This document shows, piece after piece, positions 46,679 through 54,683 of a DNA stretch of 64,000 bases. The notes below the pieces were generated by a model. It did not search any database and was not told the origin of the DNA. It was given only the letters and a program-made list of their open reading frames with translations. Both the position numbers and the translations under genes were made by a program. Position 1 is the first letter of the stretch. Each line of letters opens with the position of its first letter. Origin of the DNA: Cyclobacteriaceae bacterium (GTDB lineage Bacteria > Bacteroidota > Bacteroidia > Cytophagales > Cyclobacteriaceae); NCBI GenBank assembly GCA_016787605.1, contig JAEUUE010000060.1, positions 35,048 through 99,047 on the forward strand. Reading direction: 5' to 3'.

Positions 46679-47605
46679 ATGCCAATCGACGAAAACACAC
46701 GCCTTGTCAAGTCGATGGCCCGCGACCTGGGATTCTCTTTTTGCGGCATCTCCAAGGCAGAATTTCTTGAAGAGGAAGCTCCACGACTGGAAGCGTGGCT
46801 TCGTCGCGGCTATGCCGGAACGATGGGTTACCTCGAGCGCAATGCCGACAAACGCCTTGATCCCCGCCTGCTGGTTCCCGGGGCGCAGTCCGTGGTGAGT
46901 CTCCTGTACAATTATTCCCCCAGCCAATCCTTGGGAACCGGCGAGTACAAGGTGTCCAAGTACGCCTATGGCGAAGACTACCACCAGGTGATGAAGGACC
47001 GGCTCCACGAATTTCTCCACCGGCTCCGGGAGAAAGTGGGCGATATCCACGGGCGGGTGTTTGTCGATTCCGCACCTGTGCACGAACGCGCATGGGCCGC
47101 CCGTTCCGGTGTGGGCTGGATTGGAAAGAACAGCCTGCTCCTCAACCGGAACCAGGGCAGCTTTTTCTTCCTGGCCGAGCTCATCATCGACCTTCCCTTG
47201 CTTCCCGATGGCCCGACGAAAGACTATTGCGGCACCTGCACGGCCTGTATGGACGCCTGCCCGACCGGGGCCATCCCGGAGCCCTACGTGGTCAACGGAA
47301 GTGCCTGCATTTCCTACTACACCATTGAACTAAAGGAAGCCATTCCCCAGGAATTGAAGGGCAAGTTTGAAGGATGGATCTTTGGCTGCGACATCTGCCA
47401 GGACGTTTGTCCCTGGAACCGGTTCGCCAAGGCACACCAGGAGCCTCGCTTTGAACCTTCCTCTTCGCTCCGGTCGATGCAAGATTCCGACTGGCGTGAG
47501 CTCACAGAAGAAGTATTCCACAAGCTTTTCGATGGCTCCGCTGTGACCCGCACAGGTTTTGATGGGTTAAAGCGGAATATCCGGTTTGTGTCCGGGGCCG
47601 ACTAA
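46679..47605 (+). CDS. queG: Epoxyqueuosine reductase QueG
   Basis: A 308-residue cobalamin-dependent iron-sulfur enzyme that finishes queuosine synthesis at tRNA position 34. Two [4Fe-4S] groups are visible: Cys184, 187, 190, 194 ([12 protein letters not shown]) and Cys210 with Cys237, 240, 244 ([10 protein letters not shown]). The catalytic acid corresponds to Asp130 in [11 protein letters not shown]. The C-terminal HEAT-like repeat region of some family members is missing, as in the short form. Its stop interlocks with the stop of the convergent 60-residue gene. Confidence 0.95.
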   Translation: MPIDENTRLVKSMARDLGFSFCGISKAEFLEEEAPRLEAWLRRGYAGTMGYLERNADKRLDPRLLVPGAQSVVSLLYNYSPSQSLGTGEYKVSKYAYGEDYHQVMKDRLHEFLHRLREKVGDIHGRVFVDSAPVHERAWAARSGVGWIGKNSLLLNRNQGSFFFLAELIIDLPLLPDGPTKDYCGTCTACMDACPTGAIPEPYVVNGSACISYYTIELKEAIPQELKGKFEGWIFGCDICQDVCPWNRFAKAHQEPRFEPSSSLRSMQDSDWRELTEEVFHKLFDGSAVTRTGFDGLKRNIRFVSGAD

Positions 47606-47784
47606 CTGGCCACAAAACACCGGTTCAGGATGGCCTGATGGTTGCCGTAATTGGCGTAACACCAGCGCTTAAGTTCCTGCACTTCTTCAGCAATCAGCAA
47701 ACGGATCGCCTTGCGCAGCTCTTTCTCAAAAAGTTTGGCATCGAAACTCACACGGCTGAGCACCGTCTTCACGTAATTCAACAT
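47602..47784 (-). CDS. Small conserved-looking helical protein
   Basis: A 60-residue reading frame convergent with queG (four-base stop overlap). It is predominantly helical and amphipathic: [34 protein letters not shown] recall similar short proteins with the V-S-F-D...F-E-K-E-L-R-K-A pattern from other Bacteroidota; they have no known function. Two cysteines lie near the C-terminus. There is no signal peptide or membrane helix, so it is probably cytoplasmic. Confidence 0.7.
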   Translation of the reverse strand: MLNYVKTVLSRVSFDAKLFEKELRKAIRLLIAEEVQELKRWCYANYGNHQAILNRCFVAS

Positions 47785-47874
47785 AGCCTGGAAATTTTGA
47801 TGATAGGGAACATGCCCGCCTTCCGGGATAATACGTTGAAAATAATATTTCGGTCATTGAGTAAAAAGAAAATA

Positions 47875-47882
47875 TAAATTTG
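47875..47882 (+). promoter_or_regulatory. -7 box TAAATTTG upstream of batD
   Basis: A perfect TAnnTTTG match in AT-rich DNA, 33 bases before the batD ATG. A TTG lies only 15 bases upstream, so the -33 element is uncertain. Confidence 0.45.
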
Positions 47883-47915
47883 TCCCCGCAAACCGTTTGC
47901 GCAAATCGTTGCAAC

Positions 47916-49373
47916 ATGAAATCCGGGCTCCTGTGCTTAGTTCTGATAATCCTGGTGGGATGGCCCGACGCGGCCCGGGGGCAGCAGGTTCAGGTTCAGC
48001 TTGGACCCGACGAGATTGGTGAAAACCAGGCCTGGACGATCACCGTCATGATTTCCAACGATCCGCTGAAATCCTACGGCGGTTTCCCCGATATCCAGGG
48101 ATTTCGCAAGCGGGGAACCAGCACCCAGTCCCAAACCAGCATCGTCAATGGGCAGGTCAGCTCCTCGCAGGGCGTAATCATGACCTATACCCCGATCCAG
48201 CAAGGGATCGTGACCGTTCCCTCTTTCACCATGAAAGTGAATGACCAGGCCATCGCCGTAACGGGGAAAAAAGTGAAAGTGGGGCCTCCGGTGCAGGTAC
48301 AGGCACGCGACCCGTTCCGATCCCTTTTCGACGGTCGCGACCCCTTCAGCGATCCGTATGGAAAAACGGAGCCGGAATACATCGACATCAAAGAGGATGC
48401 GCTGCTCGCCCTCTCCACCAGCAAAGACGAGGTTTATGTAGGAGAAGGATTCACCGCCACGCTCTCTTTCCTCGTTGCCGACAACAACCGGGCGCCGATG
48501 CAGTTCCACGACCTGGGCCGGCAACTCTCGGATATCCTGAAGAAATTGAAGCCGTCCAATTGCTGGGAAGAAAATTTCAATATCGAGAATATCGAGGGCG
48601 AGTCGGTGGTCATCCAGGGCAAGGGCTATACCCAGTACCGCATTTACCAGGCCACGTTCTTCCCGCTCAATGCCGAATCGGTGAATTTTCCCAGCGTGGG
48701 ACTGGAGATGATCAAATTCAAGGTGGCCAAGAACCCGTCGTTCTTCGGTCAGAATCGCCAGGAGGATTTCAAGACGTTCTACTCCAAAGCCAAGACCATA
48801 CGCGTCAAGGAACTCCCGCCTCACCCGCTCCAGCAGTCGGTGGCCGTTGGCAATTACCGCCTGGATGAAGAAATCTCTTCGACGGATCTCAGGACGGGCC
48901 AGAGTGTAGCCTACAGCTTCAATGTTTCCGGCGAGGGAAATATTTCCTCCGTAGAGCGCCCCACGATTCCTCCGGGCGGCCCCTTCGACATCTACGAACC
49001 CAACGTGCAGCAGAACATCCGGCGGGAAGGCAATCGGGTGATGGGCACGAAAAGCTTCCGCTATTTCATTGTCCCTAAAGAGCCGGGGCAGTATGATCTT
49101 GGCAATTACTTCACGTGGATCTTCTTTAACCCCGCCAAGAAGGCCTACGATACGCTACGCTCCGGCCTTTCCGTCCGCGTGGAGGGAGAAAGTCATCGGA
49201 ACCAGGCCATTCGAAGTACGGATCTAGGGTCCTTCTACGACCGCATCGACACGGCCGACAATACCCTTCATTCGTCCTCTGAAATGGAATGGGTCAAGCC
49301 AGCGGCCTATGTTTTCTCTGCCCTGGTCATGGCGGCCAGCCTCTTCCTATTCTTCCGGCGCCGGCCTGCCTGA
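47916..49373 (+). CDS. batD: BatD family protein
   Basis: A 485-residue protein with a signal peptide (to about residue 23), several immunoglobulin-like beta domains and one C-terminal transmembrane helix (about 460-478) followed by a basic end (F-F-R-R-R-P-A). The start of the mature part (V-Q-L-G-P-D-E-I-G-E-N-Q-A-W-T-I-T-V) and the P-D-x-x-G-F segment are typical of BatD/oxygen-tolerance proteins. In Bacteroidota it usually belongs to a moxR-batA-batB-batC-batD-batE operon; here it stands alone. Its role is unknown. Confidence 0.85.
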   Translation: MKSGLLCLVLIILVGWPDAARGQQVQVQLGPDEIGENQAWTITVMISNDPLKSYGGFPDIQGFRKRGTSTQSQTSIVNGQVSSSQGVIMTYTPIQQGIVTVPSFTMKVNDQAIAVTGKKVKVGPPVQVQARDPFRSLFDGRDPFSDPYGKTEPEYIDIKEDALLALSTSKDEVYVGEGFTATLSFLVADNNRAPMQFHDLGRQLSDILKKLKPSNCWEENFNIENIEGESVVIQGKGYTQYRIYQATFFPLNAESVNFPSVGLEMIKFKVAKNPSFFGQNRQEDFKTFYSKAKTIRVKELPPHPLQQSVAVGNYRLDEEISSTDLRTGQSVAYSFNVSGEGNISSVERPTIPPGGPFDIYEPNVQQNIRREGNRVMGTKSFRYFIVPKEPGQYDLGNYFTWIFFNPAKKAYDTLRSGLSVRVEGESHRNQAIRSTDLGSFYDRIDTADNTLHSSSEMEWVKPAAYVFSALVMAASLFLFFRRRPA

Positions 49374-49423
49374 AGGGCTTCGGCAAATGAGAATCTTTCT
49401 CCATATTGGATGGCAATCCGGCT

Positions 49424-50497
49424 ATGGGGAACACATTTGGAAAGCTATTCTCAGTAACCACCTTCGGTGAGTCCCATGGGGAAGGTGTCGGCGCCGTCAT
49501 TGACGGTTGTCCCGCCGGCCTGCAGATCGATGAGTCGTTCATCCAGCGTGAACTTGATCGGCGCCGGCCAGGACAGTCATCGATCACCACGCAACGGAAG
49601 GAAAGCGACCGGGTTAAGATCCTTTCAGGAATTTTCGAGGGTAAAACTACCGGTGCCCCTCTCACGCTCTTTATCGCCAATGAAGACGCCCGGAGCAAGG
49701 ACTACAGTCACCTGGCGGAGACCTTCCGGCCTTCCCATGCCGACTATACCTATGAAAAGAAATACGGCTTGCGCGACTATCGCGGAGGTGGCCGCAGTTC
49801 GGCGCGGGAGACCGCCGCACGCGTGGCGGCCGGCGCAGTAGCCAAGCTGTTGCTCCAGACAGCAGGGGTTGAGATCAGTGCCTATGTGTCGCGCGTTGGT
49901 GATATCGAGGCCCCTCCGTATTCCCAGCTCGATCTCACGAAAACAGAATCCAACATCGTCCGATGCCCGGATGCCGCCACGGCGGAAAAGATGATTGCCC
50001 TGATTGACCAGGTGCGTCTTGACCGCGATACGATTGGCGGAGTGGTGACCGGCGTTATTCGTCATGCCCCGGTGGGACTCGGCGAGCCGGTGTTTGACAA
50101 ACTGCACGCGGCGCTGGGCAACGCCATGTTGGGCATCAATGCCGTGAAGGGATTCGAATACGGCAGCGGATTCGCAGGAACCCGAATGCGCGGATCGGCA
50201 CACAACGATCCGTTTGTCGCTGAAGGGGGAAACATTCATACGCGCACCAACTATTCCGGGGGTATTCAGGGCGGCATTTCGAACGGAGAAGACATTTATT
50301 TCCATGTGGCCTTCAAGCCCGTGGCCACCATCATGCAGGACCAGGAAAGTGTAGACCGGAAAGGAAAGGCGGCGGTGGTCAGCGGCAAAGGCCGGCACGA
50401 TCCCTGCGTGGTGCCGCGGGCGGTACCGATTGTAGAAGCCATGGCCGCTCTCGTCATGGCCGATTTCCTGCTGCGGGACAGGTGTTCCAGGGTGTGA
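49424..50497 (+). CDS. aroC: Chorismate synthase
   Basis: A 357-residue enzyme that makes chorismate from EPSP with reduced FMN, the last step of the shikimate pathway. All signatures are present: G-E-S-H-G-E-G-V-G at ~17-25, the active-site [10 protein letters not shown], and G-G-I-S-N-G-E-D and the end segment with S-G-K-G-R-H-D-P-C. The ATG at 49424 is preferred over TTG at 49406. Its stop directly abuts the stop of the convergent lipoprotein gene, with no room for a separate terminator. Confidence 0.96.
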   Translation: MGNTFGKLFSVTTFGESHGEGVGAVIDGCPAGLQIDESFIQRELDRRRPGQSSITTQRKESDRVKILSGIFEGKTTGAPLTLFIANEDARSKDYSHLAETFRPSHADYTYEKKYGLRDYRGGGRSSARETAARVAAGAVAKLLLQTAGVEISAYVSRVGDIEAPPYSQLDLTKTESNIVRCPDAATAEKMIALIDQVRLDRDTIGGVVTGVIRHAPVGLGEPVFDKLHAALGNAMLGINAVKGFEYGSGFAGTRMRGSAHNDPFVAEGGNIHTRTNYSGGIQGGISNGEDIYFHVAFKPVATIMQDQESVDRKGKAAVVSGKGRHDPCVVPRAVPIVEAMAALVMADFLLRDRCSRV

Positions 50498-51547
50498 TTA
50501 CGGGTGAAGTGCCCGCGTAAGAATCTCGAAGGACTTTTTCGGTGCTCCATCGTGACGTTTAAGTCCAAGCGAGCTCATGAATTCATAAAATGGTTGTCCG
50601 ACTGACTGATTGGTGATCGTTGACGCAAAGGCCGGAGACCAATCCCGGTACTTGAAGAAGCTCACCAAAAGCAACTTCGACGGGCCTTGTTTTCTTATCT
50701 CATCAAGAGACAGCGTCATAAACTCCGCCTGGTCGTCTTCGCTGCTGCCCAGCGCAACGGAAGACGGGTAGCCCCACTCCTGCAACACCAGGGGCTTTCC
50801 CTGGGATGCGGTCACCATCTTGACTACGTCCTCGGTAACCATCCCAGGATCCTTTGGGAAGAAGCCATTGCCCAAAAGCGGGTAGTAGGTGAGAGAAACA
50901 AAATCCATGTTCTCGTTCAACGCCTGTACCTCCGCAGGATAAGTGGACGTGCATCCCTCAAATGTCGTGGTCACTCCAACGAGGGTAGAAGGCCGAAGTG
51001 CCTTCAAATAAGACCTGGCATCCTCCACCAGTGTCTTGAAGGATGCCCACTCCGTGTCATGTACTTTGAAATAAGTATCCACCTCATTGCCGAAAGAAAT
51101 AAGTCGTACTTCGGGAGGCAAAGAACCCTGAATGGCATCGAGCATCGCCCGGAAACGCTGGATGACTTGCGGGTCATCAAAAGGGAGATGCGAAATGTCT
51201 GCCGGCATGCTCCTGGTATCGATGGCAATGATGGGAATATTCAGGTAAATCAACTCGTATCCCAACGAGGTTAGCTTGCTCAATCCGAAGAAGGAATTGG
51301 TCAGAGGAGTCAGGTCATAGGTAGTGCCCACCGGATTCAGGCTGGCCCAAGGCGCAGCCGTCTGTATACCCCGAGCGCCCATGGCATAGATGGCCTGATA
51401 CTCGCCCTCATAATTCTGAAACGGCTCCTCGCCGGACAAATTTGCGTTGACCGCGATGGTCACCGAGAGCGGATCCGGATCCACATCCACAATCGGCTGA
51501 TCAGATGTGCAGCCCCACAACAGCAGAAGGAGGAACCGTGCCTTCAT
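50498..51547 (-). CDS. Lipoprotein resembling a clan GH-A glycoside hydrolase
   Basis: A 349-residue lipoprotein (lipobox L-L-W-G-C, Cys 13). The rest reads as a TIM barrel: G-A-R-G-I-Q-T-A-A-P-W on strand 2, L-I-S-F-G-N-E-V-D (Asn154-Glu155) on strand 4, and P-L-V-L-Q-E-W-G-Y-P-S (Glu257) on strand 7. Asn-Glu on strand 4 and Glu on strand 7 are the acid/base and nucleophile positions of clan GH-A glycosidases. The family and substrate cannot be assigned from sequence by eye; GH53-like galactanases are one possibility. It is a single gene without other carbohydrate enzymes nearby. Confidence 0.65.
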   Translation of the reverse strand: MKARFLLLLLWGCTSDQPIVDVDPDPLSVTIAVNANLSGEEPFQNYEGEYQAIYAMGARGIQTAAPWASLNPVGTTYDLTPLTNSFFGLSKLTSLGYELIYLNIPIIAIDTRSMPADISHLPFDDPQVIQRFRAMLDAIQGSLPPEVRLISFGNEVDTYFKVHDTEWASFKTLVEDARSYLKALRPSTLVGVTTTFEGCTSTYPAEVQALNENMDFVSLTYYPLLGNGFFPKDPGMVTEDVVKMVTASQGKPLVLQEWGYPSSVALGSSEDDQAEFMTLSLDEIRKQGPSKLLLVSFFKYRDWSPAFASTITNQSVGQPFYEFMSSLGLKRHDGAPKKSFEILTRALHP

Positions 51548-51637
51548 GGTGAGCGTACGTTTTGATCAAAGATAAAACAAAGAAAACGGGTATCTTCCTA
51601 GCGCAATCTTTCCTATAATTACGTTCACGTAATCACC

Positions 51638-53032
51638 ATGGAACCTGTCAATCCGCCCAAAAAGAGTCGCCTGACCTTCTATATCATCGTGTGCCTGTTC
51701 CTGGGTATCGGTCTTGGCTTTGTGCTGAACCGGACCTACATCGCGGAACAAAACCAGCAGTTGGAAGAAATCCGGATCGCGGTTGCTGACCTTAACACAC
51801 AATTGAAGGCGGCCCCTGATACACTTACCCGCACCAACCTGGAGAAGCAAAAGACGGACCTGAACAAACGCCGCGCTTCGGTGATGGCCGACCGCGACAA
51901 GAAGATTGAACCGTTCTCCATCCTGGCCGACATTTTCCTGCGTCTCATCAAAATGATTGTCGCCCCGCTGGTGTTCACCACGCTGGTGGTGGGCGTAGCC
52001 AAACTCGGTGATATCAGCTCGGTGGGCCGTATCGGCGGGAAGACCCTGCTGTGGTTCGTCAGCGCATCGCTGATGAGTTTGCTCCTGGGCATGATTATGG
52101 TCAACATCTTCCGGCCCGGCGAAGCCATGAACCTCCCGCTGCCGGATGCCAGCGACACCAGCGGGCTCACCGGCGCCGGACTTACGCTCAAGCAATTTCT
52201 CTACCACGTGTTCCCGACCAGCGTGGTGGAATCCATGGCGAAGAACGAGATTCTCCAGATTGTCGTGTTCTCTGTGCTCTTTGGGATCGGCACGGCTGCC
52301 ATCGGCGAGCCCGGGAAAGTGATCATCACGTTTATGGATTCGGCCGCCCACGTCATCCTGAAGGTGACGGGCTATGTCATGAATCTTGCCCCCATCGCCG
52401 TGTTCGGCGCCATGACTGCTATTATCGCCACGCAAGGACTCGGCATCCTTACTACATATTCCATCTTCATTAGCGAATTCTATTTCACCTTGTTGATACT
52501 ATGGGTCCTCCTGTTCATCGCCGGCTTTATCGTCATCGGTAAACGCGTGGTCGATCTGATCAAGAAAGTCCGCCAGCCGACACTGCTCGCCTTCTCCACG
52601 TCCAGCAGTGAGGCCGCCTTCCCCATGACGATGGAAAAACTGGAAGCCTTCGGATGCAAAGACAAGATTGTAAGTTTCGTTCTTCCCCTGGGGTACTCCT
52701 TCAACCTCGATGGGAGCATGATGTACATGACCTTCGCGTCCCTTTTCATCGCCCAATCCTATGGCATGGATATTCCGCTGGCGACGCAAATCAGTATGCT
52801 GCTCGTACTCATGCTTACCAGCAAGGGAATTGCCGGCGTGCCCCGCGCCTCACTGGTGGTAATCGCAGGTACCCTTGCCACTTTCAACATACCGGAAGCC
52901 GGTCTTGCCCTGCTCCTGGGCATCGACCCGTTGCTGGATATGGGCCGCAGCGCCACTAACGTGGTGGGCAACAGCATTGCCACCGCGGTGGTGAGCAAGT
53001 GGGAAAACGCGCTGGAGCAGCCAACTGCCTAG
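51638..53032 (+). CDS. Dicarboxylate/amino acid:cation symporter (DAACS family)
   Basis: A 464-residue membrane transporter with eight helices and the two re-entrant hairpins of GltPh-like proteins. The serine-rich S-T-S-S-S-E-A-A-F-P (HP1), L-D-G-S-M-M-Y in TM7 and the HP2 region G-V-P-R-A-S are visible. It couples uptake of glutamate, aspartate or C4-dicarboxylates to Na+ or H+. Unusual is a charged, coiled-coil-like insert of about 50 residues (~38-88) between TM1 and TM2, which ordinary family members lack. Orientation would place it outside the membrane core. Confidence 0.92.
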   Translation: MEPVNPPKKSRLTFYIIVCLFLGIGLGFVLNRTYIAEQNQQLEEIRIAVADLNTQLKAAPDTLTRTNLEKQKTDLNKRRASVMADRDKKIEPFSILADIFLRLIKMIVAPLVFTTLVVGVAKLGDISSVGRIGGKTLLWFVSASLMSLLLGMIMVNIFRPGEAMNLPLPDASDTSGLTGAGLTLKQFLYHVFPTSVVESMAKNEILQIVVFSVLFGIGTAAIGEPGKVIITFMDSAAHVILKVTGYVMNLAPIAVFGAMTAIIATQGLGILTTYSIFISEFYFTLLILWVLLFIAGFIVIGKRVVDLIKKVRQPTLLAFSTSSSEAAFPMTMEKLEAFGCKDKIVSFVLPLGYSFNLDGSMMYMTFASLFIAQSYGMDIPLATQISMLLVLMLTSKGIAGVPRASLVVIAGTLATFNIPEAGLALLLGIDPLLDMGRSATNVVGNSIATAVVSKWENALEQPTA

Positions 53033-53040
53033 TGCCTCCC

Positions 53041-53130
53041 GTCAGGCTTCGACTTCGCTCAGCCTGACTTGGAAGGCCGTCTTATAAGCCATTGGATGTG
53101 GCCCCTGGCCACCCGGGCTAAAGCCCAGGG
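53041..53130. repeat. Two inverted-repeat elements in the gap before the Nfu gene
   Basis: First, GTCAGGCT (53041-53048) / AGCCTGAC (53061-53068) with a twelve-base loop. Second, a GC hairpin centred on GGGCT-AA-AGCCC (53115-53126), extended by CCC/GGG with one bulge. Neither has a T-tract. They look like dispersed intergenic palindromes rather than terminators, but whether they recur in this genome cannot be tested here. Confidence 0.5.
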
Positions 53131-53158
53131 CCATGCATGGAGCCGAACCAAATTCCCT

Positions 53159-53166
53159 TACTTTTG
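53159..53166 (+). promoter_or_regulatory. -7 box TACTTTTG for the Nfu gene
   Basis: A perfect TAnnTTTG match 25 bases before the ATG at 53192. No clear TTG at -33. Confidence 0.45.
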
Positions 53167-53191
53167 TTCTTGTATCTGTATCGAAAAAGCC

Positions 53192-53770
53192 ATGATTCAA
53201 GCCCAGCCAAAGCCCATCAGCATCTACCTGGAGTCCAATCCGAACCCGAATTCCCTCAAATTTGTGGTGAATGAGATGCTGGTTCCCGAAGGGATGAGTT
53301 TTGATTTCCCGGACCCGGACAGCGCCCTGAACGCCCCCCTGGCCCAGGAACTGTTCATGTACCCCTTCGTGGACCGGGTGTTTTACATGAGCAACTTCGT
53401 GACGATTACCAAGAAGGGCGATGTGGAGTGGATTGAGGTGCAGAGCATTCTTCGCGACCACATTCAGAAGTTCCTGGAATCCGGCAAGCTGATCCTGGAT
53501 CAAAAAGAGGAAGAGTCGGTAGTTGCCGAAGAGGAGACAGACACGATTCGTCAAATCAAGACCATCCTCGACGAGTACATCCGTCCAGCCGTGGAGCAAG
53601 ACGGCGGCGCGATCACTTTCCATTCCTTCAAAGACGGCATCGTTACGGTCCGGCTGCAAGGATCCTGCAGCGGATGTCCTTCTTCAACGGTTACCCTAAA
53701 GGCCGGCATTGAGAATCTGTTTACCCGGATGATGCCTGACGTGGTCAAAGGCGTGCAGGCTCTTGGATAG
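53192..53770 (+). CDS. Nfu-type iron-sulfur cluster carrier (Nfu_N plus NifU C-terminal domain)
   Basis: A 192-residue protein. The N-terminal Nfu_N domain (~8-95) shows S-N-P-N-P-N-S-L-K-F. A short acidic linker follows. The NifU-like C-terminal domain (~115-190) carries the cluster-binding C-x2-C (C-S-G-C-P-S-S). Such proteins receive [4Fe-4S] clusters from SUF and hand them to enzymes. I chose the ATG at 53192 because the longer frame from 53069 would run through the upstream palindromes and the promoter box. The gene stands alone between a symporter and an intergenic fragment. Confidence 0.93.
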   Translation: MIQAQPKPISIYLESNPNPNSLKFVVNEMLVPEGMSFDFPDPDSALNAPLAQELFMYPFVDRVFYMSNFVTITKKGDVEWIEVQSILRDHIQKFLESGKLILDQKEEESVVAEEETDTIRQIKTILDEYIRPAVEQDGGAITFHSFKDGIVTVRLQGSCSGCPSSTVTLKAGIENLFTRMMPDVVKGVQALG

Positions 53771-53806
53771 TGATCGGTAAGCCGTAATTGCGATAGTCGG
53801 ATTGTC

Positions 53807-53986
53807 CTAAGGTTGCCACCCAAAGCCATCGGGATAAAGACCCGTCAGGAAAGTCCCTGGCTCATTATCTTTCATGCCGCCCCGGGAATTGACACTCAGA
53901 TTGGCAATTTCTGCAACTCCTTCTGTCTTTCCGTGGCACACTTCGCCATAGGCACCGAACCCATCTGCCTGAACTTTACACCGTAA
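53807..53986 (-). pseudogene. Open fragment of 59 codons without a start, likely gene remnant
   Basis: Between two stops on the minus strand lies a frame with protein-like composition (Q-A-D-G-F-G-A-Y-G-E-V-C-H-G-K, E-I-A-N-L-S-V-N-S-R-G-G, F-L-T-G-L-Y-P-D-G-F-G-W-Q-P at its end). The only ATG is at codon 38, leaving 22 residues; GTG at codon 16 is the only other candidate start. It is cut off upstream by the start region of the lipoprotein gene at 54001. I do not recognise the family. It may be the tail of a decayed gene or simply chance. Confidence 0.35.
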
Positions 53987-54000
53987 TTAAGCCCCACGGT

Positions 54001-54678
54001 ATGAAAACGCTCCCCCTTGCCTCATCACTTGGATTGGCAGCAAGCCTCCTCGTCGGCTGCAGTGACCCCAACCAGGATGTGCTGGAAAAAGCTCCGGGTG
54101 CACCCGCCACAAAGCAAGCCACCGAACAAGTCTGCACCACCTTTCTCCTGGGTGATAAAGACGGCTTTGGTCAAGGATTCAAAGAGGGTCACGCTCTCTA
54201 CCTTCCTGCCGGTACCTCTCTCCCATTGAACTGGCAAAACAACGACCCGTTCTTTACCGATGTTTACCCGGCGGACATTGCCCCTAACGGGAACTCCACG
54301 CATCAAATTCAGTTTAGCATGGAATACACTCCGCCTTCGCAGATTGGTAGCGCCAGGATTCTGCTCAATACCCTGGGAATCCAGGACGGCGATGCCCAGG
54401 TGTGCGGCTCGGATACCGATATCAAACTGTTCATCGATGGGCAGGAGATTCCGCAGGCCTTCGACGCCATCGATCAATTCGACAACATGGACGGACGGTG
54501 GTCCGACATTGCCGGCCACCTTGAAATCACCGTTCCCGGCAATCTCCTCTATCTCCTGAAAGACGGCAAGGTCGACTTTCGGTGGGAAATTCTACAGAAG
54601 ATCCCAGGCATGCAGTCGTATGACGCTTTTGCCATCGACTATATTGAGCTTAGCCTCTGTACCGGGGATGATCGCTAG
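54001..54678 (+). CDS. Lipoprotein of unknown function
   Basis: A 225-residue lipoprotein: signal sequence with lipobox L-L-V-G-C (Cys 20), short Asp/Pro linker, then a beta-rich domain of about 180 residues with paired cysteines that could form disulfides. The segments F-T-D-V-Y-P-A-D-I, I-L-L-N-T-L-G-I-Q-D-G-D and D-A-F-A-I-D-Y-I-E-L-S suggest a jelly-roll or discoidin-like fold, which is only an impression. No catalytic motif is seen. It converges with the S9 peptidase gene, five bases apart. Confidence 0.75.
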   Translation: MKTLPLASSLGLAASLLVGCSDPNQDVLEKAPGAPATKQATEQVCTTFLLGDKDGFGQGFKEGHALYLPAGTSLPLNWQNNDPFFTDVYPADIAPNGNSTHQIQFSMEYTPPSQIGSARILLNTLGIQDGDAQVCGSDTDIKLFIDGQEIPQAFDAIDQFDNMDGRWSDIAGHLEITVPGNLLYLLKDGKVDFRWEILQKIPGMQSYDAFAIDYIELSLCTGDDR

Positions 54679-54683
54679 GAGAA

